Assembly (NCBI RefSeq): GCF_000718635.1
Contig: NZ_JOBF01000007.1
Coordinates: forward strand, 124,001 to 188,000
Direction: 5' to 3'
DNA: 64,000 bases
DNA from: Streptomyces varsoviensis
GTDB lineage: Bacteria > Actinomycetota > Actinomycetes > Streptomycetales > Streptomycetaceae
Within the stretch, counting starts at the first letter, position 1, and every line of letters begins with the position of its first letter. This document shows positions 53,032 through 61,431 of the stretch, in pieces. The notes below the pieces were generated by a model. That model made no database searches. It was given only the letters and a program-made list of their open reading frames with translations, and was not told where the DNA came from. The position numbers were made by a program, and so were the translations under genes.

Positions 53032-55686
53032 TTGCGTACCGCCGACATCCGCAGCCGTTTCCTCGACTTCTTCGCCGAGCGGGGCCACACCGTGGTCCCG
53101 AGCGCCCCACTGCCCACCCCGGACCCCACGCTGCTCTTCGTCAACGCGGGCATGGTCCCCTTCAAGCCGTATCTGGCGGGCGAGGCGCAGCCGCCGTGGC
53201 CGCGGGCGACGAGCGTCCAGAAGTGCGTGCGGACGCTGGACATCGAGGAGGTGGGCCGCACCACCCGGCACGGCTCGTTCTTCCAGATGAACGGCAACTT
53301 CTCGTTCGGCGACTACTTCAAGGAAGAGGCCATCGGCTTCGCCTGGGCGCTGTCCACCACGCCCGTCGCGCAGGGGGGCTACGGGCTCGACCCGGACCGC
53401 ATCTGGGCGACGGTGCACCATTCCGACGCGGAGGCCGCCGAGATCTGGCGGCGCGTCGCGGGGCTGCCGCCGGAGCGGATCGTCGAGCGCGGCGACGAGG
53501 ACAACTTCTGGTCCATGGGCGTGCCCGGCCCGTGCGGCCCCTGCTCGGAGATGTATTACGACCGCGGCCCCGAGCTGGGCCGCGCGGGCGGGCCGGCCGT
53601 GGACGAGGACCGGTACATGGAGTTCTGGAACCTCGTCTTCATGCAGTACGAGCGCGGCGAGGGCGCCGGCAAGTCCGGCTACCCGATCCTCGGCGAACTT
53701 CCCCGCCGCAACATCGACACCGGCATGGGCCTGGAGCGCATGGCGACGCTCCTGCAAGGCGTCGACAACCTGTACGAGATCGACGAGACCCGGCCCGTCC
53801 TCGACCGCGCCGCCGAGCTGACCGGCTCGCGCTACGGCGCCGACGCGCAGGCGGATGTGCGGCTGCGGGTCGTCGCCGACCATGTGCGCACCGCCCTGAT
53901 GCTGCTGGGCGACGGCACGGCCCCCGGCAACGAGGGCCGCGGGTATGTGCTGCGGCGCATCCTGCGCCGGGCCGTGCGCTCGGTGCGGCTGCTGGGCTAC
54001 CAGGACCCGGCGCTGCCGGAGCTGCTGCCGGTGGCCCGCGACTGCATGGCGCCGAGCTACCCGGAGGTCGCCGAGGAGTTCGACCGCATCGCGCAGCAGG
54101 CGTACGCGGAGGAGGACGCGTTCCGTTCGACGCTGCGTCAGGGCACGACGGTGCTGGACGCGGCCGTCGCCAAGGTCAAGGAGTCCGGCGGGCACTCGCT
54201 GCCGGGCGCGCAGGCGTTCCTGCTGCACGACACCTACGGCTTCCCCGTCGAGCTGACGCTGGAGATGGCCGAGGAGCAGGGCGTCGAGGTGGACCGCGAG
54301 GGGTTCACGGCGCTGATGACCGAACAGCGCGAGCGCGCCCGTGCCGACGCGCGGGCCCGCAAGTCCGGTGTCAGCGCCGACACTTCGGCCTTCCGCACCA
54401 TCCTCGACGCGAACGGCCCCACCGACTGGCGCGCCTGGGAGACCCTCCAGACGGATTCCCGCGTCCTGGCCGTGCTCGGCGCGGACGGCTCGCTGCCGGT
54501 CGTACGGACCGGGGAGATCGCCACCGTGGTGCTGGACCGCACCCCGTTCTACGCGGAGTCCGGCGGCCAGGAGAGCGACGCGGGGCTGCTGACCGGGGCG
54601 TCGGTGGAGGCCGAGGTGCTGGACGTACAGCGCCCCCTGCCGGGGCTGGTGGTCCATCAGGTCCGGGTCACGGCGGGCGAGTTGGCGACCGGTGACGCCG
54701 TACGGGCCGCCGTCGACCCGGAGTGGCGGCTCGGCGCCCGGCAGGCGCACTCCGGCACGCACGTCCTGCACGCCGCGCTGCGCCAGGTGCTCGGCCCGAC
54801 CGCGCTCCAGGCCGGTTCGTACAACCGGCCCGGCTCGCTGCGGCTGGACTTCCCCTGGCGCGGCGCGCTCGGCCCGAGCGCCCGCAGCGAGGTGGAGGAG
54901 GCGGCCAATCGCGCCCTGCGGCGCGATCTGCCGGTGGACGTGAAGTGGATGACCCTGCCCGAGGCCAAGGAGCTCGGGGCGCTCGCCCTCTTCGGCGAGA
55001 CGTACGGGGAGCGGGTGCGGGTCGTCGAGATCGGCGGCGCGTGGTCGCGCGAACTGTGCGGCGGCACGCATGTCGAGCACGCCTCGCAGGTCGGGCTCAT
55101 CGCCCTGACCGGCGAGTCGTCGGTCGGCGCGGGCATGCGCCGCCTGGAGGCCGCCGTCGGCGTCGAGGGCTTCGGCTACCTCGCCCGCGAACGGGACCTG
55201 GTGGCCCGCCTCGCCGAGCAGCTCCAGGCGCCGCGCGCCCAGTTGCCCGACCGGGTCGCCTCGCTCCTGGACCGGCTCAAGGCCGCCGACCAGCGTGCCG
55301 AGGATCTGCACCGGCGGGCCGCGCTCGGCCGCGCCGCCGAGTTGGCGGCCGCCGCCGGGGATGTCCACGGGACGCTCGCGGTCACCGCCACCACGGACGG
55401 CGACGGCTCCGATGCCCGTACCCTCGCGACGGCCGTACGCGATCGGCTGCCGGGCGAGCGCCCCGGCGTGGCCGCGATCGGGGCGACGGCGGGGGGCAAG
55501 GCGGTGGTGGTCGTGGCCGTGAACGCAGCGGGGCGCGCCGCCGGGTTGTCCGCCGCCACCCTCGTCAAGGGGCTCCTCGACGGACGCGGCGGCGGCAACG
55601 ACGAGACCGCCCAAGGCGGCGGCCTCCCCTCCGACCGCCTAGGCACCGCGCTGGCCGGCTTGCCGGCCTTGCTGTCCACCCCCTGA
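53032..55686 (+). CDS. alaS: Alanyl-tRNA synthetase, full length, likely second copy
   Basis: An 884-residue class II synthetase with all domains. The catalytic core begins ADIRSRFLDFFAERGH and holds SVQKCVRTLDIEEVGRTTRH and NFSFGDYFKEEAI. The editing domain has the zinc motifs AHSGTHVLHAA and CGGTHVEHAS. The C-Ala end finishes at DRLGTALAGLPALL. No ATG or GTG fits; the TTG at 53032 has GGAG six bases upstream. The core Streptomyces alaS is usually followed by ruvX/mltG-type and aroE/K genes; here there are none, only tsaD upstream and a repeat array downstream. It may be an alternative enzyme for resistance or stress, which is inference. Confidence 0.93.
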   Translation: MRTADIRSRFLDFFAERGHTVVPSAPLPTPDPTLLFVNAGMVPFKPYLAGEAQPPWPRATSVQKCVRTLDIEEVGRTTRHGSFFQMNGNFSFGDYFKEEAIGFAWALSTTPVAQGGYGLDPDRIWATVHHSDAEAAEIWRRVAGLPPERIVERGDEDNFWSMGVPGPCGPCSEMYYDRGPELGRAGGPAVDEDRYMEFWNLVFMQYERGEGAGKSGYPILGELPRRNIDTGMGLERMATLLQGVDNLYEIDETRPVLDRAAELTGSRYGADAQADVRLRVVADHVRTALMLLGDGTAPGNEGRGYVLRRILRRAVRSVRLLGYQDPALPELLPVARDCMAPSYPEVAEEFDRIAQQAYAEEDAFRSTLRQGTTVLDAAVAKVKESGGHSLPGAQAFLLHDTYGFPVELTLEMAEEQGVEVDREGFTALMTEQRERARADARARKSGVSADTSAFRTILDANGPTDWRAWETLQTDSRVLAVLGADGSLPVVRTGEIATVVLDRTPFYAESGGQESDAGLLTGASVEAEVLDVQRPLPGLVVHQVRVTAGELATGDAVRAAVDPEWRLGARQAHSGTHVLHAALRQVLGPTALQAGSYNRPGSLRLDFPWRGALGPSARSEVEEAANRALRRDLPVDVKWMTLPEAKELGALALFGETYGERVRVVEIGGAWSRELCGGTHVEHASQVGLIALTGESSVGAGMRRLEAAVGVEGFGYLARERDLVARLAEQLQAPRAQLPDRVASLLDRLKAADQRAEDLHRRAALGRAAELAAAAGDVHGTLAVTATTDGDGSDARTLATAVRDRLPGERPGVAAIGATAGGKAVVVVAVNAAGRAAGLSAATLVKGLLDGRGGGNDETAQGGGLPSDRLGTALAGLPALLSTP

Positions 55687-55720
55687 CCACGGCGGTCGCC
55701 CGCGGACCGTGGGTGGCTAC

Positions 55721-56041
55721 TCGCGCAGTTCCCCGCGCCCCTGAGGCCCGTGGTCTCCAGCGCTGTCGGCCGCCTGCGGGCCGCAGGGGATTGCTCGCGC
55801 AGTTCCCCGCGCCCCTAAGGGCCGTGGGCCCTACCGCCGCCGATCACCTGCGGACCGCAGCCGATTGACAAGGCCCGCCCCCTCAGGGGCGCGGGGAACT
55901 GCGCGACCAGCCACTGACGGCCTGCAGCGGACCAACCATGCTTCGCCCCCAGGGGCGCGGGGAACTGCGCGACGAGCCACCCACGGCCCGCGGCCGACCG
56001 ACAGCGTCACGCCACCCCAGGGGCGCGGGGAACTGCGCGGC
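55721..56041. repeat. Array A of a GGGGCGCGGGGAACTGCGCG repeat family (5 copies)
   Basis: Two inverted copies (55721-55744, 55793-55820) are followed by three direct copies (55883, 55950 and 56019), each sharing GGGGCGCGGGGAACTGCGCG. The array fills the gap between alaS and the MerR gene. Short hairpins such as CTGCGGGCCGCAG lie between copies. The same core occurs in array B at 61.1-61.3 kb. Confidence 0.9.
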
Positions 56042-56060
56042 CGGCTGGGGACGGCGCGGG

Positions 56061-56504
56061 TTATTGGGGGGACGGGGCGCCGGCAAGGCGTTGGCGAAGG
56101 GTGGCGGCGAATTCTTCGGCGCGGGACAACTGCGTACGCAGCTTCGTGACGCGTTCGGCGGCGGCCCGCTCGAACCCGCCGACAAGCTCCAGCAGCGCGC
56201 AGCGCTCGTCGTCGGAGAGCGCGTCGCCGGAGTCGAGGCGATCGGTGGCCGCGAGGAGGTCGCGCATCTCCTCCAGCGTGAAGCCGAGCGGCTTCATGCG
56301 GCGGATGACCATGAGCCGGGCGACATCGGCCTCGGTGTAGAGGCGGAAGCCGCCCTGGGAGCGGGCGGAGGGGACGACGAGTCCGGTCTCCTCGTAGTGC
56401 CGGATGGTACGGAGCGACAGCTCGGTCCGCTCGGCGACCTCGCCGATCTGCATGTGCTTGCCGTCCACGCCCTGCCCCTGGCCCTCTCGTTCCGATGCCG
56501 CCAC
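56061..56504 (-). CDS. MerR-family transcriptional regulator
   Basis: A 147-residue regulator. The winged helix covers MQIGEVAERTELSLRTIRHY, EETGLVVPSARSQGGFRLY and TEADVARLMVIRRMKPLGFT; a long coiled dimer helix follows (ERAAAERVTKLRTQLSRAEE). There are no metal-ligand cysteines, so it is not a metal sensor. GTGs at 56504 and 56468 and an ATG at 56453 are possible starts; if the TAGAGT box at 56511-56506 is its -10, a later start is favoured. It is divergent from a SulP transporter over a perfect palindrome and should control both. Confidence 0.85.
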   Translation of the reverse strand: MAASEREGQGQGVDGKHMQIGEVAERTELSLRTIRHYEETGLVVPSARSQGGFRLYTEADVARLMVIRRMKPLGFTLEEMRDLLAATDRLDSGDALSDDERCALLELVGGFERAAAERVTKLRTQLSRAEEFAATLRQRLAGAPSPQ

Positions 56505-56505
56505 G

Positions 56506-56531
56506 ACTCTACCCTTACGTTAGGGTAGAGT
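56506..56531. promoter_or_regulatory. Perfect palindrome operator of the MerR/SulP pair
   Basis: ACTCTACCCT (56506-56515) and AGGGTAGAGT (56522-56531) are perfect inverted arms around TACGTT. MerR proteins bind such sites between -35 and -10. TAGGGT boxes on both strands fall inside the site. Confidence 0.8.
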
Positions 56532-56616
56532 TGCCGAGCGCCCGAGGCCGCCGCGTGACGCGCAGGTCCATGATGCACGGCGCCCCCACCCCCTTCCCAG
56601 CCCGACAGGTTCCCCC

Positions 56617-58116
56617 TTGCCCTCTTCCGCCCCGTCCCCCTCCGCGTGGTCGCGCCGCGCCCGTACGTACCGGCTGTCGCCGAAGGCCCTGCGCACCGAG
56701 GTGCTGGCGGGCCTGGTGGTGGCGCTCGCGCTGATCCCCGAGGCGATCTCCTTCTCCGTCATCGCGGGCGTCGATCCGAGCATCGGCCTGTTCGCCTCGT
56801 TCACGATGGCCGTCACCATCTCCGTCGTCGGCGGGCGTCCGGCGATGATCTCGGCCGCGACCGGCGCCGTGGCCCTTGTGATCGCCCCGGTCAACCGTGA
56901 GCACGGGTTCGGCTACCTGGTCGCGACCGTGATCCTGGCCGGTGTCCTCCAGATCGCCCTCGGCGCGCTCGGCGTCGCGAAGCTGATGCGGTTCGTGCCC
57001 CGCCCGGTGATGGTCGGCTTCGTCAACGCGCTGGCCGTGCTGATCTTCCTGGCGCAGGTGCCGGAGCTGCGGGACGTACCGTGGCCGGTCTATCCGCTGG
57101 TGATCGGCGGGCTGGCGCTGATGGTGCTCTTCCCCCGGGTCACCAAGGCGGTGCCGGCGCCGCTGGTCTCCATCGCCATCCTCACCGCCATCACGGTGGC
57201 CGCGGGCATCGCCGTGCCGACGGTCGGCGACAAGGGCGAGCTGCCCTCGGCGCTGCCGGTGCCGGGGCTGCCGGACGTGCCGTTCACGCTCGACACGCTG
57301 ACGACGATCGCCCCGTACGCCCTGGCGATGGCGCTGGTCGGGCTGATGGAGTCGCTGATGACGGCCAAGCTGGTCGACGACATCACCGACACCCGTTCCG
57401 ACAAGACCCGCGAGTCCGTGGGCCAGGGCGTCGCCAACATCGTGACGGGTTTCTTCGGCGGCATGGGCGGCTGCGCCATGATCGGCCAGACGATGATCAA
57501 CGTACGGGTCTCCGGCGCCCGTACCCGCCTGTCGACCTTCCTCGCCGGGGCCTTCCTGATGGTCCTGTGCATCGTGTTCGGCCCGGTCGTCTCCGACATC
57601 CCGATGGCCGCGCTGGTGGCCGTCATGGTCATGGTCTCGGTCGCCACGTTCGACTGGCGCTCCATCGCCCCGAAGACCCTCAAGCGGCTGCCCGCCGGGG
57701 AGACCGCCGTGATGGCCGTGACGGTCGGCTGCGTGGTGGCCACGCACAACCTCGCGATCGGCGTGGTCGTGGGGACGCTCGTCGCCATGGCGCTCTTCGC
57801 CCGGCGCGTGGCCCGCTCGACCGCCGTCACCTCGGTCGCCGACCCGGACGGCGGGCGGGTCGTGTACGCGGTGACCGGTGAACTCTTCTTCGCCTCGGCC
57901 AACGACGTGGTGGACCGGTTCGACTACGCGGGCGACCCGGACTCGGCCGTCATCGACCTGTCGGGCACGCGCGTCTGGGACACCTCCGCCATGTCCGCGC
58001 TGGACGCCGTCGCCGCCAAGTACGCGCGGCGCGGCAAGAGCGTCGAGTTCACCGGCCTGGGCGAGGCCGGCGCCCGGATGCGGGAACGGCTCGGCGGAGA
58101 GCTCGTCGGCCACTGA
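56617..58116 (+). CDS. SulP-family anion transporter with STAS domain
   Basis: A 499-residue membrane protein of the SLC26/SulP family (sulfate, bicarbonate or dicarboxylate). The family entry motif is RTEVLAGLVVALALIPEAIS, followed by hydrophobic helices to about residue 395 including GFFGGMGGCAMIGQTMINV. The cytoplasmic C-terminus is a STAS domain (VVYAVTGELFFASAND, SAVIDLSGTRVWDTSAMSAL). The TTG at 56617 has AGG seven bases upstream; no better start exists. It is controlled, most likely, by the divergent MerR regulator. The ion is not predictable. Confidence 0.9.
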   Translation: MPSSAPSPSAWSRRARTYRLSPKALRTEVLAGLVVALALIPEAISFSVIAGVDPSIGLFASFTMAVTISVVGGRPAMISAATGAVALVIAPVNREHGFGYLVATVILAGVLQIALGALGVAKLMRFVPRPVMVGFVNALAVLIFLAQVPELRDVPWPVYPLVIGGLALMVLFPRVTKAVPAPLVSIAILTAITVAAGIAVPTVGDKGELPSALPVPGLPDVPFTLDTLTTIAPYALAMALVGLMESLMTAKLVDDITDTRSDKTRESVGQGVANIVTGFFGGMGGCAMIGQTMINVRVSGARTRLSTFLAGAFLMVLCIVFGPVVSDIPMAALVAVMVMVSVATFDWRSIAPKTLKRLPAGETAVMAVTVGCVVATHNLAIGVVVGTLVAMALFARRVARSTAVTSVADPDGGRVVYAVTGELFFASANDVVDRFDYAGDPDSAVIDLSGTRVWDTSAMSALDAVAAKYARRGKSVEFTGLGEAGARMRERLGGELVGH

Positions 58117-58161
58117 CTCAGCCGCTCAGGGGCGCGCCCCGGCCGCACGGTCGGGCCGCGC

Positions 58162-59721
58162 TCACCAAGCGGACGGCGCGTAGTCCTTGAGGAAGCAGCC
58201 GTACAGGTCCTCGCCCTGCTCGCCGCGGACGATGGGGTCGTAGACGCGGGCCGCGCCGTCGACCAGGTCCAGCGGGGCGTGGAAGCCGTCCGCCGCCAGC
58301 CGGACCTTGTCGGGGTGCGGGCGCTCGTCGGTGATCCAGCCGGTGTCGACGGCGGTCATGAGGATGCCGTCGGTCTCCAGCATCTCCTGGGCGCTGGTGC
58401 GGGTGAGCATGTTCAGGGCGGCCTTGGCCATGTTGGTGTGCGGGTGGCCCGCGCCCTTGTAGCCGCGGCTGAACTGGCCCTCCATCGCGGAGACGTTCAC
58501 CACGTACTTGCGGCGCGCCGCGGCCGCGGCCATCGCCGGGCGCAACCGGCTCACCAGCACGAACGGCGCCGTCACATTGCACAACTGCACTTCCAGCAGC
58601 TCCACCGGGTCGACCTCGTTCACCCGCTGGATCCAACTGTTCGTCGCGTCGAGGTCCGGTACGAGCCCGCCCGCGTCGATCGCCGTCCCCGCCTCGACCC
58701 GCGCGAGCGACGCGGACCCGCTGGTCAGCGCCAGATCGGTGAGGGCCTGCGGGGTCAGCGCGTCGTGTCCGGCGATGGCCGGGCCGGGCAGCTCGGGCTG
58801 CGCGCCGCTGCCGAACGCCCCGAAGACGACGGAACGCGGCAGTTCGCCCGCGGGCAACGGCCCCGCCTCGGCGTTGATCAGCTCGCGGTACGCCTGCGGG
58901 GAGCGCCGTACGGTCTGCGCGGCGTTGTTGATCAGGATGTCCAGCGGGCCGTCCGCGCTCACGTCGTCGGCGAGCGCCACGACCTGCGCGGGGTCGCGCA
59001 GATCGATGCCGACGATCTTGAGCCGGTGCAGCCAGTCCCCGCTGTCCTCCATCGCCTTGAACCGCCGGATGGCGTCGTTCGGGAACCGCGTGGTGATCGT
59101 GGTGTGCGCGCCGTCGCGCAGCAGCCGCAGCGCGATATACATGCCGATCTTGGCCCGGCCGCCGGTCAGCAGCGCGCGCCGGCCGGTGAGATCCGTACGG
59201 GCGTCGCGGCGTGCCCGGTTCTGGGCCGCGCAGTCACGGCACAACTGGTGGTAGAAGGCGTCCACCTCGACGTAGCGCGTCTTGCAGATGTAGCAGGAGC
59301 GCGGGCGCTCCAGGATGCCGACGATCTCCGCGGCCGAGCTGGCCGCCAGCGGTATGCCGCGCGTCTCGTCGTCGATGCGGTCGGCGGCTCCGGTGGCCGT
59401 GGCCTCCGTGACCGCCTTGTCGTGCGCGGTCTTCGCGGCCCGGCGCTCCTGGCGGCGGCGCTGCTTGACCGTGCGGTAGATGCCGGAGGTGGCACGGCGG
59501 ATCGTGATGGCGTCGGGGTGGTCCACGGGCAGCCCGTCGAGCTCGGCCAGGACGCTCAGGCAGATGGCCATGCGCTCCGCGGCTATGCCGGTCCCGTGTG
59601 CGTCCGTGCCATCCATGCCGCCGGGCCGTGGGTCACCGGCCTGGGCCGGGATCGCGGGCTCCCCCGCCGGTACCGGGTGCTCGGCCGCCTGACCGGCCCT
59701 GTTCTCTTCAGTGACCGTCAT
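58162..59721 (-). CDS. SDR-family oxidoreductase with N-terminal zinc-finger-like domain
   Basis: A 519-residue protein. After a low-complexity start, residues 143-164 carry two CxxC pairs (CYIC and CRDC, 14 residues apart), a likely zinc ribbon. A Rossmann domain follows with TGGRAKIGMYIALRLL and LDILINNAAQTVRRSP. The usual YxxxK active site is not present: the corresponding segment is GAGHPHTNMAKAALNM, with Thr at the Tyr position while Lys is kept. Ser is in VVNVSAMEG. The fold is sound but catalysis may differ. It is convergent with the SulP gene. Function unknown. Confidence 0.82.
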   Translation of the reverse strand: MTVTEENRAGQAAEHPVPAGEPAIPAQAGDPRPGGMDGTDAHGTGIAAERMAICLSVLAELDGLPVDHPDAITIRRATSGIYRTVKQRRRQERRAAKTAHDKAVTEATATGAADRIDDETRGIPLAASSAAEIVGILERPRSCYICKTRYVEVDAFYHQLCRDCAAQNRARRDARTDLTGRRALLTGGRAKIGMYIALRLLRDGAHTTITTRFPNDAIRRFKAMEDSGDWLHRLKIVGIDLRDPAQVVALADDVSADGPLDILINNAAQTVRRSPQAYRELINAEAGPLPAGELPRSVVFGAFGSGAQPELPGPAIAGHDALTPQALTDLALTSGSASLARVEAGTAIDAGGLVPDLDATNSWIQRVNEVDPVELLEVQLCNVTAPFVLVSRLRPAMAAAAARRKYVVNVSAMEGQFSRGYKGAGHPHTNMAKAALNMLTRTSAQEMLETDGILMTAVDTGWITDERPHPDKVRLAADGFHAPLDLVDGAARVYDPIVRGEQGEDLYGCFLKDYAPSAW

Positions 59722-59822
59722 CGCCGGTGCCGTTTCCCACTCTGTCCGTCTGTTCCGTCCGGGCCACGGCCCGGTTCAACCCTCAGCAGAACTTTACTTG
59801 ACGTTCTGGGCCAGGCTGCGGA

Positions 59823-60728
59823 TCAGCCCTTCTGACCGAGGTCTCTCCCCAGGCCGTACGTCCGTACCGCCGTCCCCGCGAAGACCGCCGCGCGTTCGGC
59901 CGGCCCGAGGGCGGAGGTCAGTTCCCGGGCCGCCGCCAGCACCTCGGCGTAGGAGGCGGCGAGGCGGCAGACCGGCCAGTCGGAGCCGAACATCAACCGG
60001 TCGGGGCCGAAGGCGTCGAGCACGGTGTCGGCGTACGGGCGCAGGTCGTCGACCGTCCAGGTCCGCCAGTCGGCCTCGGTGACCATGCCGGAGAGCTTGC
60101 AGACCGTGTTGGGCAGGACGGCGAGCCCGCGCACGGCCTCCGACCAGGGCCGCAGCCCGCCGATGGCGATGGGCGGCTTGCCGAGGTGGTCGAGGACGAA
60201 GGTGAGCCCCGGCAGGGCCGCGGCGGCGGCCCGGGCGGCCGGCAACTGGTGGTCGAGGACGACGAGGTCGTACGCGAGCCCGGCCGCGGCGACCGCCGCC
60301 AGCCCCCGCAGCACCTCGGGGCGGAGCAGCCACTCGGGGTCCGCCTCGCCCTGGACCTGGTGCCGGATGGCGACCAGCCGGTCGCCGCCGGGCAGCTCGC
60401 GCAGGGCGGCGAGGGCGTCGGCGACATCGGGCGCGGTGAGGTCCGTCCAGCCGACGACCCCGGCGATGAGTGCGTCGTCCGCCGCGAGCGCGAGCAGTTC
60501 CGGGGTCTCCTCGGCCACCGTGACCGTCTGGACGACGACGCTCGCGGTGACGCCGGCGGCCGCCGCCTCGGGCCGGAGGTCGGCGGCGGCGAAGTTCCGC
60601 CGCAGCGGGGCCATGCGGTCTCCGGCGATCCAGTCCTGGTCCCGGACCGTCAGGTCCCAGACGTGGTGGTGCGCGTCCACGATCCCGTTCGGGAGCGCGT
60701 CCGCGGGGCCCGTACGCGGTGTGGTCAT
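59823..60728 (-). CDS. Amidohydrolase-type sugar lactonase (L-fuconolactonase/rhamnonolactonase-like)
   Basis: A 301-residue TIM-barrel metal-hydrolase of the amidohydrolase-2 family. It has VDAHHHVWDLTVRDQDWI, IRHQVQGEADPEWL, FVLDHLGKPPI and MFGSDWPVC, a pattern shared by L-fucono-1,5-lactonase and L-rhamnono-lactonases. It opens the lactone made by the sugar dehydrogenase of the pathway. The ATG at 60728 follows the mutarotase stop by four bases, so the two are cotranscribed. Confidence 0.85.
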   Translation of the reverse strand: MTTPRTGPADALPNGIVDAHHHVWDLTVRDQDWIAGDRMAPLRRNFAAADLRPEAAAAGVTASVVVQTVTVAEETPELLALAADDALIAGVVGWTDLTAPDVADALAALRELPGGDRLVAIRHQVQGEADPEWLLRPEVLRGLAAVAAAGLAYDLVVLDHQLPAARAAAAALPGLTFVLDHLGKPPIAIGGLRPWSEAVRGLAVLPNTVCKLSGMVTEADWRTWTVDDLRPYADTVLDAFGPDRLMFGSDWPVCRLAASYAEVLAAARELTSALGPAERAAVFAGTAVRTYGLGRDLGQKG

Positions 60729-60732
60729 GGCG

Positions 60733-61044
60733 TCACAGCTCCCATACGACGGGCAGCCCGGCGGCGGCCCCGTCCGGCGAGTAGTCGTGGGCGGTCTCCA
60801 GCAGCTCGCCCATCCGCGCCTGCCAGGCGACGTTGACCGGCAGGTTCTCCAGCTCCGCGAGCAGCCGCGGATAGTCGGGGCACTCGATGACGTGGAAGAG
60901 GTCGGTGCCGCTGCGCCAGATGGTCCACGCGGTGGCACCGGCGGCCCGGATGGCCGCCACCAGCTCGGCGGGCACCTCACGGTGCGCCGCCTCGTACTCC
61001 TCGATCCGCTCAGCGCGGACCGTGGTGTGCAGGGCGATCCTCAT
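60733..61044 (-). CDS. L-rhamnose/L-fucose mutarotase (RhaM family)
   Basis: A 103-residue dimeric alpha/beta protein that interconverts sugar anomers. Family residues are RIALHTTVRAERIEEYEAAH, TAWTIWRSGTDLFHVIECPD and the C-terminal GLPVVWEL. The ATG at 61044 has GGAG five bases upstream. It heads the mutarotase-lactonase pair. The adjacent dehydrogenase, lactonase and dehydratase suggest L-fucose or L-rhamnose as substrate. Confidence 0.88.
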   Translation of the reverse strand: MRIALHTTVRAERIEEYEAAHREVPAELVAAIRAAGATAWTIWRSGTDLFHVIECPDYPRLLAELENLPVNVAWQARMGELLETAHDYSPDGAAAGLPVVWEL

Positions 61045-61094
61045 GGCAGCTCCTGGATCGATGGGTGGTGTACGGACGTACGCAGCGCCCTGAA

Positions 61095-61340
61095 GGGGCG
61101 CGGGGAACTGCGCGAGCAACCCCCTGCGGCCCGCAGACGAACAACTGCGACGGAGACCACGGGCCCGAGGGGCGCGGGGAACTGCGCGAGCACCCCCCTG
61201 CGGCCCGCAGACGAGCAACTGCGGCGGAGACCACGAACCCCAGGGGCGCGGGGAACTGCGCGAGCAACCCTCGGCGGCCCGCAGACGAACAACCGCGGCG
61301 GAGACCACGGACCCCAGGGGCGCGGGGAACTGCGCGACCG
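61095..61340. repeat. Array B: GGGGCGCGGGGAACTGCGCG repeat, exact 74-bp period (4 copies)
   Basis: The core starts at 61095, 61169, 61243 and 61317, exactly 74 bases apart. Between cores the units are near-identical and contain a hairpin CTGCGGCCCGCAG or variant. The array fills the gap between the AKR gene and the mutarotase gene, on the same strand. It shares its core with array A at 55.7-56.0 kb. Confidence 0.92.
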
Positions 61341-61431
61341 GCCACGACGCACCCGCTGACGGACTGCATGCCTGACCAGCGGGGGCGCGTCCCGTACGTA
61401 CGAGGGCACGGCCAGCATCCAGCGGCGACGG

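Noticed and set aside
55721..56041. Insertion sequence remnant
   Set aside because: No terminal inverted repeats with target duplications and no transposase fragment; copies fit a known style of Streptomyces intergenic repeat.
61095..61340. CRISPR array reading of the 74-bp periodic repeat
   Set aside because: The spacers are near-identical between units, the repeat core is GC-rich and shared with another gap, and no cas gene is present.
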